64,000 bases of DNA from an uncultured Commensalibacter sp. Its GTDB lineage: Bacteria > Pseudomonadota > Alphaproteobacteria > Acetobacterales > Acetobacteraceae. The notes beneath the pieces are model-generated. The model worked only from the letters and a program-made list of their open reading frames with translations, made no database searches and was not told where the DNA came from. Both the position numbers and the translations under genes were made by a program. Every line of letters begins with the position of its first letter. The stretch's first letter is position 1. Positions 39,553 through 49,330 of the stretch are shown here, piece after piece. The stretch spans positions 1-64,000 of the forward strand of contig CAMPDW010000001.1 in assembly GCA_946699565.1 (NCBI GenBank), read 5' to 3'.

Positions 39553-40035
39553 TTATGAATAATCATATTCCAGAGGAACACCATGTCGATAAAAGCTTGT
39601 ACGAATAACCTGTAGAGTCTGTACTCTTGCGATATGAGGATGAGATGTTAATTGATGTGTAATACGATCTTCATCTTCCGTGTTACGTGCAATGAAACGG
39701 ATTAAAAAATCAACCCCACCCCTTACCATATGACATTCTCTTACTTCTGGGATATCAGCCATTTGATTTTCAAATTCTTTTAAAATCGATTCTTTTTGAC
39801 TATCCAATCCAATGAGTACAAATACCGTTAATAACCATCCCACTGATTTCATATCAATATCTGCATGATAGCTATGAATAATACCCATTGTTTCTAATCG
39901 GCGCACCCGTCTTAAACATGGTGGAGCTGATATACCAACCCTTTGTGCCAATTCAATGTTCGTTATTCTTCCATCTTTTTGGAGCTCATCTAAAATAAGC
40001 CAATCAATTTTATCAAGATCTGCTGTCTGGTTCAT
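39553..40035 (-). CDS. Lrp/AsnC-family transcriptional regulator
   Basis: This DNA-binding feast/famine regulator is about 160 residues long when started at the ATG at 40035 (MNQTADLDKID). The helix-turn-helix is DWLILDELQKDGRITNIELAQRVGISAPPCLRRVRRLE, typical of Lrp; the effector-binding RAM domain follows with GVDFLIRFIARN. An open frame extends 13 codons upstream, but GGTGGG 11 bases before 40035 and the family's usual start favour the shorter form. It is transcribed divergently from trxB, with 118 bp between, an arrangement also seen in other alphaproteobacteria. It may regulate itself or trxB. Confidence 0.92.
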   Translation of the reverse strand: MNQTADLDKIDWLILDELQKDGRITNIELAQRVGISAPPCLRRVRRLETMGIIHSYHADIDMKSVGWLLTVFVLIGLDSQKESILKEFENQMADIPEVRECHMVRGGVDFLIRFIARNTEDEDRITHQLTSHPHIARVQTLQVIRTSFYRHGVPLEYDYS

Positions 40036-40153
40036 AGAATTATTATCCCACCAAAACTTTGTTATTTTGTACAATTTAACAATTTAATTTAAACATTATT
40101 ATACTATAGAAGATATATATAGATAAAAGCTTAAAAATAATAGGACGAATCGT

Positions 40154-41110
40154 ATGGCTGAAATTTTTATTACAGATCTTTTAATTATTGGAGCAGGACC
40201 CGCTGGATATACCGCTGCTATTTATGGTGCAAGAGCCAATCTTAGCCCTATTATTTTAACTGGATTACAACCAGGTGGACAATTAATAATTACGAATGAA
40301 ATTGAAAATTTCCCTGGATTTTCTAATGCAATTCAAGGTCCATGGTTAATGGAACAAATGGCACAACAGGCTAAAAATGTCGGGGCAAAAATCATCAATG
40401 ACACCGTTACTGAATGTCATTTACAAACCAAAACAAAAGGTTTATTTACCGTATTAACAGATATGGGGAATACTTATAAGGCACGCTCTATTATCATTGC
40501 AACGGGTGCACAAGCACGATGGTTAGGATTGAAAGCAGAAGAAGAATTACAAGGTTATGGTATTTCCGCATGTGCAACTTGTGATGGTTTCTTTTATCGT
40601 GGCAAACAAGTTGCAGTCATAGGCGGCGGAAATACAGCTGTTGAAGAGGCTCTTTATTTAACGCATCATGCCTCGCATGTTTATTTAATTCATCGTCGCA
40701 ATAGTTTGCGTGCAGAAAAAATCCAACAGGATCGTCTAATGAAAAATCCTAAAATTTCAATTATCTGGGATAGCGTTGTTGAAGATATTCTTGCAGAAAG
40801 TGATCCTCCTTCTGTAACTGGACTAACTTTAAAAAATGTTATAACAGGCCAATCTAGTACTTTACCTATAGATGGTATTTTTATTGCAATTGGTCATAAA
40901 CCAAATACTCAACTTTTCCAAAATCAAATTGATCTCGATGAAGAAGGTTATATAAAAACGACATCAGGCACGACTAAAACATCAATTCCCGGTGTTTTTG
41001 CCGCAGGTGATGTCCAAGATAAAACCTATCGACAAGCCATTACAGCCGCTGGATCAGGATGTATGGCAGCTCTAGAAGCAGAACGTTTTTTATCTTCACT
41101 TGAAAAATAA
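40154..41110 (+). CDS. trxB: thioredoxin-disulfide reductase
   Basis: TrxB passes electrons from NADPH through FAD to thioredoxin. The 318-residue length is that of the bacterial low-molecular-weight type. It has the FAD-binding IIGAGPAGYTAAIYGARA, the redox pair Cys140-Ala-Thr-Cys143 in SACATCDGFF, the NADPH-binding VIGGGNTAVEEALYL, and GVFAAGDVQD near the end. The product would support the BCP peroxiredoxin encoded in this window and the reactivation of ribonucleotide reductase. It ends at a hairpin shared with the convergent manC gene. Confidence 0.97.
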   Translation: MAEIFITDLLIIGAGPAGYTAAIYGARANLSPIILTGLQPGGQLIITNEIENFPGFSNAIQGPWLMEQMAQQAKNVGAKIINDTVTECHLQTKTKGLFTVLTDMGNTYKARSIIIATGAQARWLGLKAEEELQGYGISACATCDGFFYRGKQVAVIGGGNTAVEEALYLTHHASHVYLIHRRNSLRAEKIQQDRLMKNPKISIIWDSVVEDILAESDPPSVTGLTLKNVITGQSSTLPIDGIFIAIGHKPNTQLFQNQIDLDEEGYIKTTSGTTKTSIPGVFAAGDVQDKTYRQAITAAGSGCMAALEAERFLSSLEK

Positions 41111-41124
41111 CATCGAATGAAATC

Positions 41125-41155
41125 GAAGTTACAATTTGGAAAGAATTGTAACTTC
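41125..41155. terminator. shared hairpin between trxB and manC
   Basis: A 12-bp perfect stem (GAAGTTACAATT / AATTGTAACTTC) with the 7-nt loop TGGAAAG lies between the convergent genes, its right arm touching the manC stop codon. It probably ends both transcripts. Confidence 0.65.
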
Positions 41156-42585
41156 TATACTACCCGGTGATATTGATCATCTAATCTTACAATATCACTT
41201 TCATCAAGGTATGCACCTGATTGGACTTCAATAACAATTAATAAAGTATCACCAGCATTTTTTAATCGATGAACAGTCCCAACTGGAATATCAATACTCT
41301 CATTTTCATGAAGTAAAATCGTTTTATTATCTTGTGTCACTTCAGCCATACCAGAAACAATAACCCAATGTTCAGAACGATGATGATGCTTTTGCAAGGA
41401 TAATTGAGCACCTTTTTTAACGATTAGTTGCTTAACCAAAAAATGTTTACCTTGAGCCAAAACCTCATAATGCCCCCATGGACGGTAACATTGATTATGC
41501 TTGACAGCTTCTTCCCGTTTAGCAAGGTTTAGTTTTTGAACAATCTTCTTTACATTTTGCGCTTTGTTCCGATCAGCAACTAAAACAGCATCCTTTGTAA
41601 CCACTACAACAACATTATCCAGATCCGTAACTGCTGTAACAAGCTCTTCTGAACGAATATAACTGTGATATGTATTTTCCACAAAAACATTACCAATAAC
41701 AACATTATCGGTTTTGTCTTTAGAACTCACGCTCCACAAACCATTCCAACTACCAATATCGGACCATAAAAGATTGGCCTCGACAACAACCATGGAGTTT
41801 GTTTTTTCAGCAATTGCATAATCAATAGATAAATCTGGTACTTTAACAAAATCATCATAGAACAGGCGTTCAAAATATAAATCTATTTGTCTTTTTTTTA
41901 CGGCTTGGCTAACCAACGATAACAATTCAGGGGTATAATGATTCATTTCCTGCAACATAGTTTGGGCAGAAAATAAAAACATACCCGAATTCCATAAATA
42001 ATTTCCAGACTCAACCATGTGATGCGCTTGTTGCAAATCAGGTTTTTCAATAAAAATCTCAACTGCATAAACTTGTTTTACTTGATCAAGACATTCACCT
42101 TTCTTGATATAGCCATAACCTGTTTCATATCGTGTAGGAGATATACCAAATGTTACGATTTTACCATTTTGTGCAAAAATAACCGCTTGTTTTACAAATT
42201 CCATTAATTTATCAATGTCTTCAATAAAAGCATCCGCCGCCATAACCCATAATATAGTATGCTGTTCTTTGACTAATAAACTAGCAATTGCTATAGCTGG
42301 GGCAGAATTCCGTCCAATGGGTTCTAAAACAATACGTGCATTTTCAATACCAATTTCTCTTAATTGTTCTGCAATCAGAAAGCGATGATCTTGATTGCAA
42401 ATAATGATAGGTTCGGCAAAATAGGTACCTTTACCCCGTAAAACTGTATCTTGGAACATTGATTTTTCTGTAATTAATGGCCATAATTGTTTAGGGAAAC
42501 TGGCACGGGATAAAGGCCATAAACGACTTCCTGTACCACCTGATAAAATAACAGGAACAATTTTAAAAGATGACGTATCCTGCAT
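41155..42585 (-). CDS. manC: mannose-1-phosphate guanylyltransferase / mannose-6-phosphate isomerase
   Basis: This bifunctional enzyme makes GDP-mannose and interconverts mannose-6-P and fructose-6-P, feeding polysaccharide synthesis. The 476-residue protein has the nucleotidyltransferase start VILSGGTGSRLWPLSR, the FIEKPDLQQAHHM region, and the C-terminal type II isomerase cupin RPWGHYEVLAQG and LQKHHHRSEHWVIVSG, with the metal-binding histidines. In acetic acid bacteria the homologous gene serves capsule or exopolysaccharide (acetan-like) synthesis. No other polysaccharide gene adjoins it, but the GT2 enzyme nearby could use GDP-mannose. Confidence 0.95.
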   Translation of the reverse strand: MQDTSSFKIVPVILSGGTGSRLWPLSRASFPKQLWPLITEKSMFQDTVLRGKGTYFAEPIIICNQDHRFLIAEQLREIGIENARIVLEPIGRNSAPAIAIASLLVKEQHTILWVMAADAFIEDIDKLMEFVKQAVIFAQNGKIVTFGISPTRYETGYGYIKKGECLDQVKQVYAVEIFIEKPDLQQAHHMVESGNYLWNSGMFLFSAQTMLQEMNHYTPELLSLVSQAVKKRQIDLYFERLFYDDFVKVPDLSIDYAIAEKTNSMVVVEANLLWSDIGSWNGLWSVSSKDKTDNVVIGNVFVENTYHSYIRSEELVTAVTDLDNVVVVVTKDAVLVADRNKAQNVKKIVQKLNLAKREEAVKHNQCYRPWGHYEVLAQGKHFLVKQLIVKKGAQLSLQKHHHRSEHWVIVSGMAEVTQDNKTILLHENESIDIPVGTVHRLKNAGDTLLIVIEVQSGAYLDESDIVRLDDQYHRVV

Positions 42586-42640
42586 TTTTACTTCCCTTTA
42601 TTTATATATTTTGTTTTACATAAAAAATTCTTTTAAATTC

Positions 42641-42934
42641 TTATTCCTGATTAATTCTTTCCCTTAATTCCTTACCCGTTTTAAAAAAAGGAACATATTT
42701 TTCTTCAACTTCCACTGCCTCACCCGTTCTTGGATTTCTACCTGTACGAGCTTTACGACTTTTAACAAAAAAAGCTCCAAAACCACGTAATTCCACCCGA
42801 TCACCACGAGCTAAAGTCTCCTCTATTTCATCGAAAATTGTTGAAACGATTTCTTCTATATATTTCAATAATAAATTAGGATGTGCTGACGCAATTTCCA
42901 AAATTAATTCAGATCTAGTCATTAACTTACTCAA
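42641..42934 (-). CDS. ihfB: integration host factor subunit beta
   Basis: IHF-beta pairs with IHF-alpha to bend DNA at specific sites in transcription, replication and recombination. The 97-residue protein matches the HU/IHF fold, with [23 protein letters not shown] as the beta-arm region and the DNA-intercalating proline in GRNPRTGE. The start [17 protein letters not shown] is typical of the beta subunit. It lies 25 bp after sppA on the same strand, an operon order (sppA-ihfB) common in alphaproteobacteria. Confidence 0.96.
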   Translation of the reverse strand: MSKLMTRSELILEIASAHPNLLLKYIEEIVSTIFDEIEETLARGDRVELRGFGAFFVKSRKARTGRNPRTGEAVEVEEKYVPFFKTGKELRERINQE

Positions 42935-42959
42935 TAGTTGTTTTTATTCTTCTTTATGT

Positions 42960-43892
42960 TTATGGCTTCCAAATTGCCAAAATACCACCATAATTTAAAT
43001 TTTCTTTATAAAAAACATGATGGATAACAGATTGCATTGAAAAACCTAGAATAGCTTTTGTATAATTACTAACCCAATAATTATCTAAATCAGGTTTTAA
43101 TGTAACAACTTTCACATTTGCAGGTAAATGATACGTTTTAATCAACCAGTTTTTGGCATCTTTTTCATTACCAATTTGATCAATCAAACCTAATTTAACA
43201 GCTTGTTGACCACTATACGGACGACCGTCCCCTAATTCTTTTACACGGGCTATATCCATATGACGTCCTGCTGCCACCATATTTGCAAATTGCTCATAAA
43301 AATTAGCGATAAGCCCTTGCAACATTTTTTGGCCGGCTGGTGATAAAGGTTTAACCATAGATGGCTGACCTTTCAAAGGCCCAGAAACCAATTGATCAAA
43401 AGAAATACCAACTTTATTTAACAACCCTGAAAAATCCGGGGATTCCATCAATACACCAATGGATCCCGTCAATGTGGAATTATAAGCAAAAATACGTTTT
43501 GCAGGTACTGATATCATATAACCTGCTGATGCTGCTATTCCACCCATTGTCACGACAATAGGTTTCTTTTTTGAAAAATTCAGTATAGCATCATAAAGCT
43601 GCTCACCACCTGTAACAGCACCACCAGGACTATTAACGTATAAAATCATTCCTTTTACTGATTTATTTTCCAAAGCAGTATCTATTAACTTAACCTGTTT
43701 TGAAACATCGCTTCCTATTATACCTTCGATTTTCAACTTTACTAACTGCGTGTCATGATCACCGAATCTCTTTATCATTAATTTAACTGAAGCTGCCATA
43801 ATTGAAACAATAAAAAGACCAACCGCCAAAGAACGCCAAAAAATTAATCTGCGTTTCATTTTTTGACGCTCTAATAATAAATCACTATCCAC
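42960..43892 (-). CDS. sppA: signal peptide peptidase SppA, short S49 form
   Basis: SppA is a membrane-anchored serine protease that degrades cleaved signal peptides. The 310-residue protein is the half-length form. It has one N-terminal transmembrane helix (about 14-36), the YVNSPGGAVTGGEQLYDAI segment, the nucleophile serine in GGIAASAGYMIS, and LTGSIGVLMESPDF. The candidate general-base lysine is in SGPLKGQPS. Ser and Lys are both present, so it should be active. It heads a probable sppA-ihfB operon; 90 bp separate its start from the mucR gene upstream. Confidence 0.94.
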   Translation of the reverse strand: MDSDLLLERQKMKRRLIFWRSLAVGLFIVSIMAASVKLMIKRFGDHDTQLVKLKIEGIIGSDVSKQVKLIDTALENKSVKGMILYVNSPGGAVTGGEQLYDAILNFSKKKPIVVTMGGIAASAGYMISVPAKRIFAYNSTLTGSIGVLMESPDFSGLLNKVGISFDQLVSGPLKGQPSMVKPLSPAGQKMLQGLIANFYEQFANMVAAGRHMDIARVKELGDGRPYSGQQAVKLGLIDQIGNEKDAKNWLIKTYHLPANVKVVTLKPDLDNYWVSNYTKAILGFSMQSVIHHVFYKENLNYGGILAIWKP

Positions 43893-43982
43893 GTATGATT
43901 TCCACCTTTAAGGTTATGAAAATTAAATTTCATGTTTTTAATTTATAACGATCATAAAGTAAATAATAAAGATTTAATTCTT

Positions 43983-44429
43983 CTATAAAGTTTCCCTTTT
44001 AATGTGATTCAAGGTTTTTATTTCACCTCCATTATTTTTACGCCCCAAACCTATCTCACGTGCCAGACTTGAACGACGCTCAGCATAATTAGGGGCAACC
44101 ATTGGATAATCAGGGGGTAAATTCCAACGTTCACGATATTGTTCAGGCGTTAAACCATAGGCGCTTTGGATATGCCTTTTAAGCATCTTCAATTTTTTAC
44201 CATCTTCCAAACAAATAATATAATCTGGAAATACAGACCTTTTTACAGGAACGACAGGTTGCAATTTCTCGGTTTCATGACCATTTTTCTCGATCGTGGA
44301 AAGCGTTTGATAGACTTGACGAATTAATCCCGGCAACTGTTCCGCATCAATTGAATTATTCGAAATATGTGACGATACTATCTTTGATGTTAATTGTAAT
44401 AATGATATTTTTTTCTCTTCTAATTCCAT
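43983..44429 (-). CDS. MucR/Ros-family transcriptional regulator
   Basis: This 148-residue regulator has the family's C-terminal DNA-binding block: IICLEDGKKLKMLKRHIQSAYG, LTPEQYRERWNLPPDYPMVAPNYAERRS and the end LAREIGLGRK. In Ros the zinc finger is Cys2His2; here the second Cys is Asp (CLEDG) and the last His seems replaced by Ala or Tyr (RHIQSAYG). Family members with a Cys-Asp pair are known, but loss of the last His too suggests zinc binding is altered or absent. MucR proteins act widely as H-NS-like silencers of exopolysaccharide, motility and cell-cycle genes. Confidence 0.9.
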   Translation of the reverse strand: MELEEKKISLLQLTSKIVSSHISNNSIDAEQLPGLIRQVYQTLSTIEKNGHETEKLQPVVPVKRSVFPDYIICLEDGKKLKMLKRHIQSAYGLTPEQYRERWNLPPDYPMVAPNYAERRSSLAREIGLGRKNNGGEIKTLNHIKRETL

Positions 44430-44643
44430 GTTTATTCACCAATAAATTTAATCTTAAATAAATAAAGTATATAAAATTCTCCAAATCAAAATATTTGGAC
44501 TCAAATAATAGGTAGCATTATTTTTTAAAAATTAAAGAAAATAATTGTTAAAATAATGTGATCTATTAATAATACTACATTTCAATATAATAATTAGCAC
44601 ATTTATTCATAAACTAATCAATAGAAATTATTTGTAAAATATA

Positions 44644-44781
44644 ATGATTAATTTAAATACCAAAATAATATTATTTACTTTTTTAATAACAATATTGTTA
44701 TGCACGATAAGTTGCAAAAATAATAACCCGCATAATACTTCTGGCCCTTATATACAGATTAATCATGGTATTACCCCATAA
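44644..44781 (+). CDS. possible tiny lipoprotein (45 residues)
   Basis: A short frame starts at ATG 44644 with a hydrophobic stretch (KIILFTFLITILL) followed by CTISCKNNNP and a short tail to ITP. LCTISC gives two possible lipobox cysteines; the tail is polar. The pattern of a signal sequence, a Cys and 20-odd residues recalls small envelope lipoproteins such as LptM, though the GLKGP-like motif is absent. No clear ribosome site is visible, and it lies in AT-rich sequence where hydrophobic short frames arise by chance. It precedes the convergent tRNA-Ser gene. Confidence 0.4.
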   Translation: MINLNTKIILFTFLITILLCTISCKNNNPHNTSGPYIQINHGITP

Positions 44782-44925
44782 AATAACAAGGTCTTATACC
44801 TTCTTTATTAATTGCTCTACGCTCTACTATTACGAATATGGATCTATTTTAACCAATATAATTAAAATATTTATGCCTAAAACACACTTACTTAATTATA
44901 TCTTGAAATATAGATCAAAATTATC

Positions 44926-45016
44926 TGGCGGAGAAAGTGGGATTCGAACCCACGGTACAACAAAATTGCACAACGGTTTTCGAGACCGCCCCATTCGACC
45001 GCTCTGGCATCTCTCC
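44926..45016 (-). tRNA. tRNA-Ser (anticodon CGA)
   Basis: The minus strand from 45016 reads GGAGAGATGCCAGAGCGGTC, a class II tRNA with a long variable arm. The anticodon stem GCGGT/ACCGT holds the loop CTCGAAA with anticodon CGA, reading UCG. The acceptor pairs GGAGAGA with TTTCTCC, the discriminator is G and CCA is encoded. Total 91 nt. Confidence 0.97.
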
Positions 45017-45153
45017 ATAATAAAATCAATCTTTATTTCAAACAGTCGACTATATAGTCTATTCTCTAATGGAAAACTAGTTTAAATATAACATTTAACA
45101 AAATTATGATTATATTTTTTTCTTAACTATTTATATTTAATTTAAATAACTTA

Positions 45154-45183
45154 TTGACTTTTTATTTGAAAAATCAATATAAA
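45154..45183 (+). promoter_or_regulatory. candidate promoter of the rplU operon
   Basis: TTGACT at 45154-45159 and TATAAA at 45178-45183 with an 18-bp spacer, about 100 bp before rplU. The leader would hold a small hairpin (GTTAG-TAAAT-CTAAC at 45239-45253). Sequence pattern only. Confidence 0.5.
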
Positions 45184-45282
45184 CAAAACTTCAATCATAA
45201 TTATTTCTAATTTATAGAATATAATAAAAAGGAACTAGGTTAGTAAATCTAACGAGAGTTTGTAAAAATTAAAAGGTTTATC

Positions 45283-45597
45283 ATGTTCGCAATTATCCGC
45301 ACTGGTGGGAAACAATATCGCGTCACGCCCAATATGGTTTTAAAAGTTGAAAAGCTCGATGTCGAGGCTGGAAATATCGTTACCTTTAACGAAATATTGA
45401 GTATAGGTAATGAAAGCACTTGTACAATTGGGGGCCCTCTCGTAAAAGGTGCAAACGTTAAAGCTACTGTTATTGCTCAAGATCGTTTGAAAAAAATTAT
45501 TATTTTCAAAAAACGCCGCCGTCAAAACAGCCGTCGTAAAAACGGACACCGTCAACCTGTAACCGTTTTACGTATCACTGAAATTAACGTTGCTTAA
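45283..45597 (+). CDS. rplU: 50S ribosomal protein L21
   Basis: L21 binds 23S rRNA in the large subunit near L20. The 104-residue protein begins [14 protein letters not shown] and ends with the basic block [17 protein letters not shown] and [10 protein letters not shown], both diagnostic. AAAAGG at 45271-45276 is the ribosome site. It is the first gene of the plus-strand operon rplU-rpmA-obgE-proB, with a probable promoter about 100 bp upstream. Confidence 0.98.
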   Translation: MFAIIRTGGKQYRVTPNMVLKVEKLDVEAGNIVTFNEILSIGNESTCTIGGPLVKGANVKATVIAQDRLKKIIIFKKRRRQNSRRKNGHRQPVTVLRITEINVA

Positions 45598-45642
45598 TTA
45601 TACAAAACTAAACCATATTCATTTTTATAATAGGAGAAGAAA

Positions 45643-45912
45643 ATGGCACATAAAAAAGCTGGGGGATCATCCAGAAATGGACGCGACACTATTGGACGCC
45701 GTCTTGGTGTTAAAAAATTTGGTGGCCAATATGTTATTGCAGGGAATATTATTGTTCGTCAGCGTGGAACCAAAATTAAACCTGGTCAAAATGTTGGCTT
45801 GGGTCGTGACCATACTATTTTTGCCCTTATTGATGGCAATGTACGTTTTGACAGACGTTCCAAGGGAAACGTACATGTTTCTGTTGATAGAATCAGCAAC
45901 GCTGCAGAATAG
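45643..45912 (+). CDS. rpmA: 50S ribosomal protein L27
   Basis: L27 reaches the peptidyl-transferase centre with its N-terminal tail. The 89-residue protein begins [15 protein letters not shown] without the cleavable extension of firmicutes, and has [22 protein letters not shown] and GVGRDHT-like [11 protein letters not shown]. It lies 45 bp after rplU with AGGAG (45632-45636) as ribosome site. A hairpin separates it from obgE. Confidence 0.98.
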   Translation: MAHKKAGGSSRNGRDTIGRRLGVKKFGGQYVIAGNIIVRQRGTKIKPGQNVGLGRDHTIFALIDGNVRFDRRSKGNVHVSVDRISNAAE

Positions 45913-45936
45913 AATATACTTAATTTAATTTTTTAA

Positions 45937-47039
<1,103 letters not shown>

Positions 47040-47040
<1 letters not shown>

Positions 47041-48188
47041 TGACTTATCCACACATTAACCAAGCCCGTAGAATCGTTATAAAAATTGGTAGCGCCTTGC
47101 TCATAGATGAGCAAAATGCGTGTATTCGACAATCATGGTTAGAAAGCCTGATACAGGATATCATCAATTTACGCCAAAATGGTTGCGAAATATTAATTGT
47201 TTCTTCAGGGGCAATCGCCTTGGCACGTTATGCTTTAAAACTTAACCGTTATAAGTTACGTCTTAATGAAAAACAGGCGGCGGCTGCAATTGGCCAAATT
47301 AAACTTGCCCAAACATGGAATGAGGTATTTGCCAAATATGATATAATTACAGCCCAAATTTTATTAACCCTAGATGATACTGAAACGCGACTACATTATA
47401 GCAATGCTCGTTCTGCTATTGATACATTGCTAAAATTAAATTGTATTCCCATTATTAATGAAAATGACACGGTTGCAACTTCTGAAATTCGTTTTGGAGA
47501 CAACGATCGTCTTGCGGCAAGAGTAGCTGAAATGATCAAGGCTGATCAACTTATTCTTTTTTCTGACATTGATGGGTTATATACTTCAGATCCCAAAAGT
47601 AATCCTGAAGCAAAACATCTTCCTATTATTCCTGAACTTACACATGAAATATATGCGATGGGAGGGAAGGCCCCAACAAGTTATTCTTCTGGTGGAATGG
47701 CGACCAAATTAGCTGCTGCAAAAATAGCTACCATGGCAGGATGTGCCATGGCTATAGCCTATGGAAAATTACAACATCCACTGAAAGCTTTACAAGAAGG
47801 TGCTCGATGTTCATGGTTTCTGGCCAATAACAAACCCTACCCAGCACGCAAACGCTGGATTGCGGGAAGTATTGGAATCAAAGGTATTCTTTATATTGAT
47901 AATGGTGCTGAAAAGGCACTCAAACAAGGAAAATCCTTATTGCCAGCGGGCATCATTAAAGTTGAAGGATATTTTCAACGCGGAAATTTGATTAAAATAG
48001 CCAATAAAAATAAAACTATTATTGGTAACGGAATCACTGCCTATGATTCTTCAGAAATTATGCAAATTATAGGATGTCAAACCGATAAAATTAATGTACA
48101 ACTTGGCTGGGAAGGTCCTAATGAAGTTATTCACCATGATGACATGGTGATTTTACCAACAACTATTGCGGCGGCCAACGCAAAATAG
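47040..48188 (+). CDS. proB: glutamate 5-kinase
   Basis: ProB phosphorylates glutamate, the first step of proline synthesis. The 382-residue protein has the amino-acid-kinase core VIKIGSALLID, VSSGAIALAR, INENDTVATSEIRFGDNDRLAARVA, and SSGGMATKLAAAKIA, followed by the C-terminal PUA domain (GIIKVEGYFQRGNLI). Its start overlaps the obgE stop, so the two are translationally coupled. The last 26 bases overlap the end of a convergent minus-strand gene. proA is not in the window. Confidence 0.96.
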
Positions 48189-48750
48189 GTTCTGTTCGTT
48201 TTTTTATATTAATAACTTCTTTTTTTTCGTTCTCTGGTGGTGGAGGATCATACAACTGATTCTCCCTCCTATTTTCGACATATATTGGTTGCGTTTGCCG
48301 TAAACGGCCATTTTCTAATCTTACATCAGTATTTTGTATTTTAATTTCTTGTTCATCTGAAGATGATACGGAATCAAATGATTTTGACTCTAAATGATCT
48401 GATGACATAAAACGTTTTTTAAATGTCGGCAATGGATAAACATAGTTTTCTGGTCTATTTGTTTTTTTTTCCACATTTCTAAGATTTTTTAAATTCTCGA
48501 TATCAGATGGATTATTTGTAACAATTTGTATTTTAGATTCTGATCGAGGACGCAAATCAACTGTTCGTTTTAATAAAATACGTAACTGTGCCTGTACATC
48601 TTCCATTTGTTGATTTAAATAATTTAAACGTCCTTTTAAGCCAAAAACGGCAAAAGGCATTAACAAAAAACAAATTCCAAAAATAACAGCCAATATCAGA
48701 AGAACAAATTGCACCCATAAAGGAATCCATTCTGGAAAAATTAAATTCAT
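48163..48750 (-). CDS. single-pass membrane protein with coiled coil, unknown function
   Basis: A 195-residue protein with one strong N-terminal transmembrane helix (about 10-36, VQFVLLILAVIFGICFLLM), then a short coiled-coil helix (GRLNYLNQQMEDVQAQLRILL). The remainder is a long polar, probably disordered tail rich in Glu, Asn, Arg and Pro, with a DPPPPENEKK stretch and a PILRWPP end. The topology suggests a short anchor with a cytoplasmic tail. I recognise no family. It precedes the convergent end of proB and overlaps its stop region by 26 bases. gapR lies 68 bp upstream of it on the same strand. Confidence 0.75.
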   Translation of the reverse strand: MNLIFPEWIPLWVQFVLLILAVIFGICFLLMPFAVFGLKGRLNYLNQQMEDVQAQLRILLKRTVDLRPRSESKIQIVTNNPSDIENLKNLRNVEKKTNRPENYVYPLPTFKKRFMSSDHLESKSFDSVSSSDEQEIKIQNTDVRLENGRLRQTQPIYVENRRENQLYDPPPPENEKKEVINIKKRTEPILRWPPQ

Positions 48751-48818
48751 AATTTCAGCTCAGCCATTCAAACTCTAACCATTTCCTAATTATTCTTTAT
48801 AAACTTTCCGAGATCTTA

Positions 48819-49079
48819 TTACATCCCCAACGCACGACGATAGACATCAAATAAAGTTTCCTGTTCTTCAACCTCAGCTGGCTCCTGTTTACGGGCTCTG
48901 ATAATACGTCTTATAACAGGAATATCAAAACCTGCAGACTTTGCCTCAGCATAAATATCTTTAATGTCATTAGCCAAACCTTTACGTTCCTCTTCTAATC
49001 GTTCAATACGTTCGACAATTGTCCGAAGACGATCAACTGCAATACCACCAACTTCAGACTTGTTTCCTATATCACTCAT
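48819..49079 (-). CDS. gapR: GapR-family DNA-binding protein (DUF2312)
   Basis: GapR in Caulobacter binds overtwisted AT-rich DNA ahead of replication and transcription and stimulates type II topoisomerases. The 86-residue product matches: VDRLRTIVERIERLEEERKG, DIKDIYAEAKSAGFDIPVIRRIIRARKQ, and the end LFDVYRRALGM. Almost the whole protein is helical and would dimerise as a coiled coil. Strong conservation of the helix-turn core makes the assignment firm. It is transcribed divergently from zwf over 251 bp and may be in a unit with the downstream membrane protein gene. Confidence 0.93.
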   Translation of the reverse strand: MSDIGNKSEVGGIAVDRLRTIVERIERLEEERKGLANDIKDIYAEAKSAGFDIPVIRRIIRARKQEPAEVEEQETLFDVYRRALGM

Positions 49080-49230
49080 TAATGTTTCCTATTTTAATGT
49101 CAATTTCTAAAATTCTATTTTTACGCATTAGATAATTATAGAATCAAGCTTAATTCTTAACTCTTTAATAATATTTATAATTTAATCATTTGGAATTTTT
49201 AAAGAATATTCTTTCTGCATGCGAAAACCG

Positions 49231-49239
49231 TGATAGTAT
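49231..49239 (+). promoter_or_regulatory. candidate extended -10 element of zwf
   Basis: TGATAGTAT has the TGn extension before TAGTAT, about 92 bp upstream of the zwf start. A poor -35 (TTTCTG at 49212) lies 16 bp upstream. Weak evidence. Confidence 0.3.
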
Positions 49240-49330
49240 CAATTAAAAATATTACAGCATGTAATTTAATCATTACAAAGTTTCAAAAATTATTTAAAAA
49301 TTAAACTGTAAAAATAGAAAGACTCAATTT

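Noticed and set aside
44765..45085. 106-codon plus-strand frame across the tRNA-Ser gene
   Set aside because: Its GGESGIRTHGTT segment is the well-known false translation of the antisense of tRNA-Ser; the tRNA explains the sequence.
45590..45928. 112-codon plus-strand frame over rpmA
   Set aside because: It is in another frame of rpmA, whose L27 product is unmistakable.
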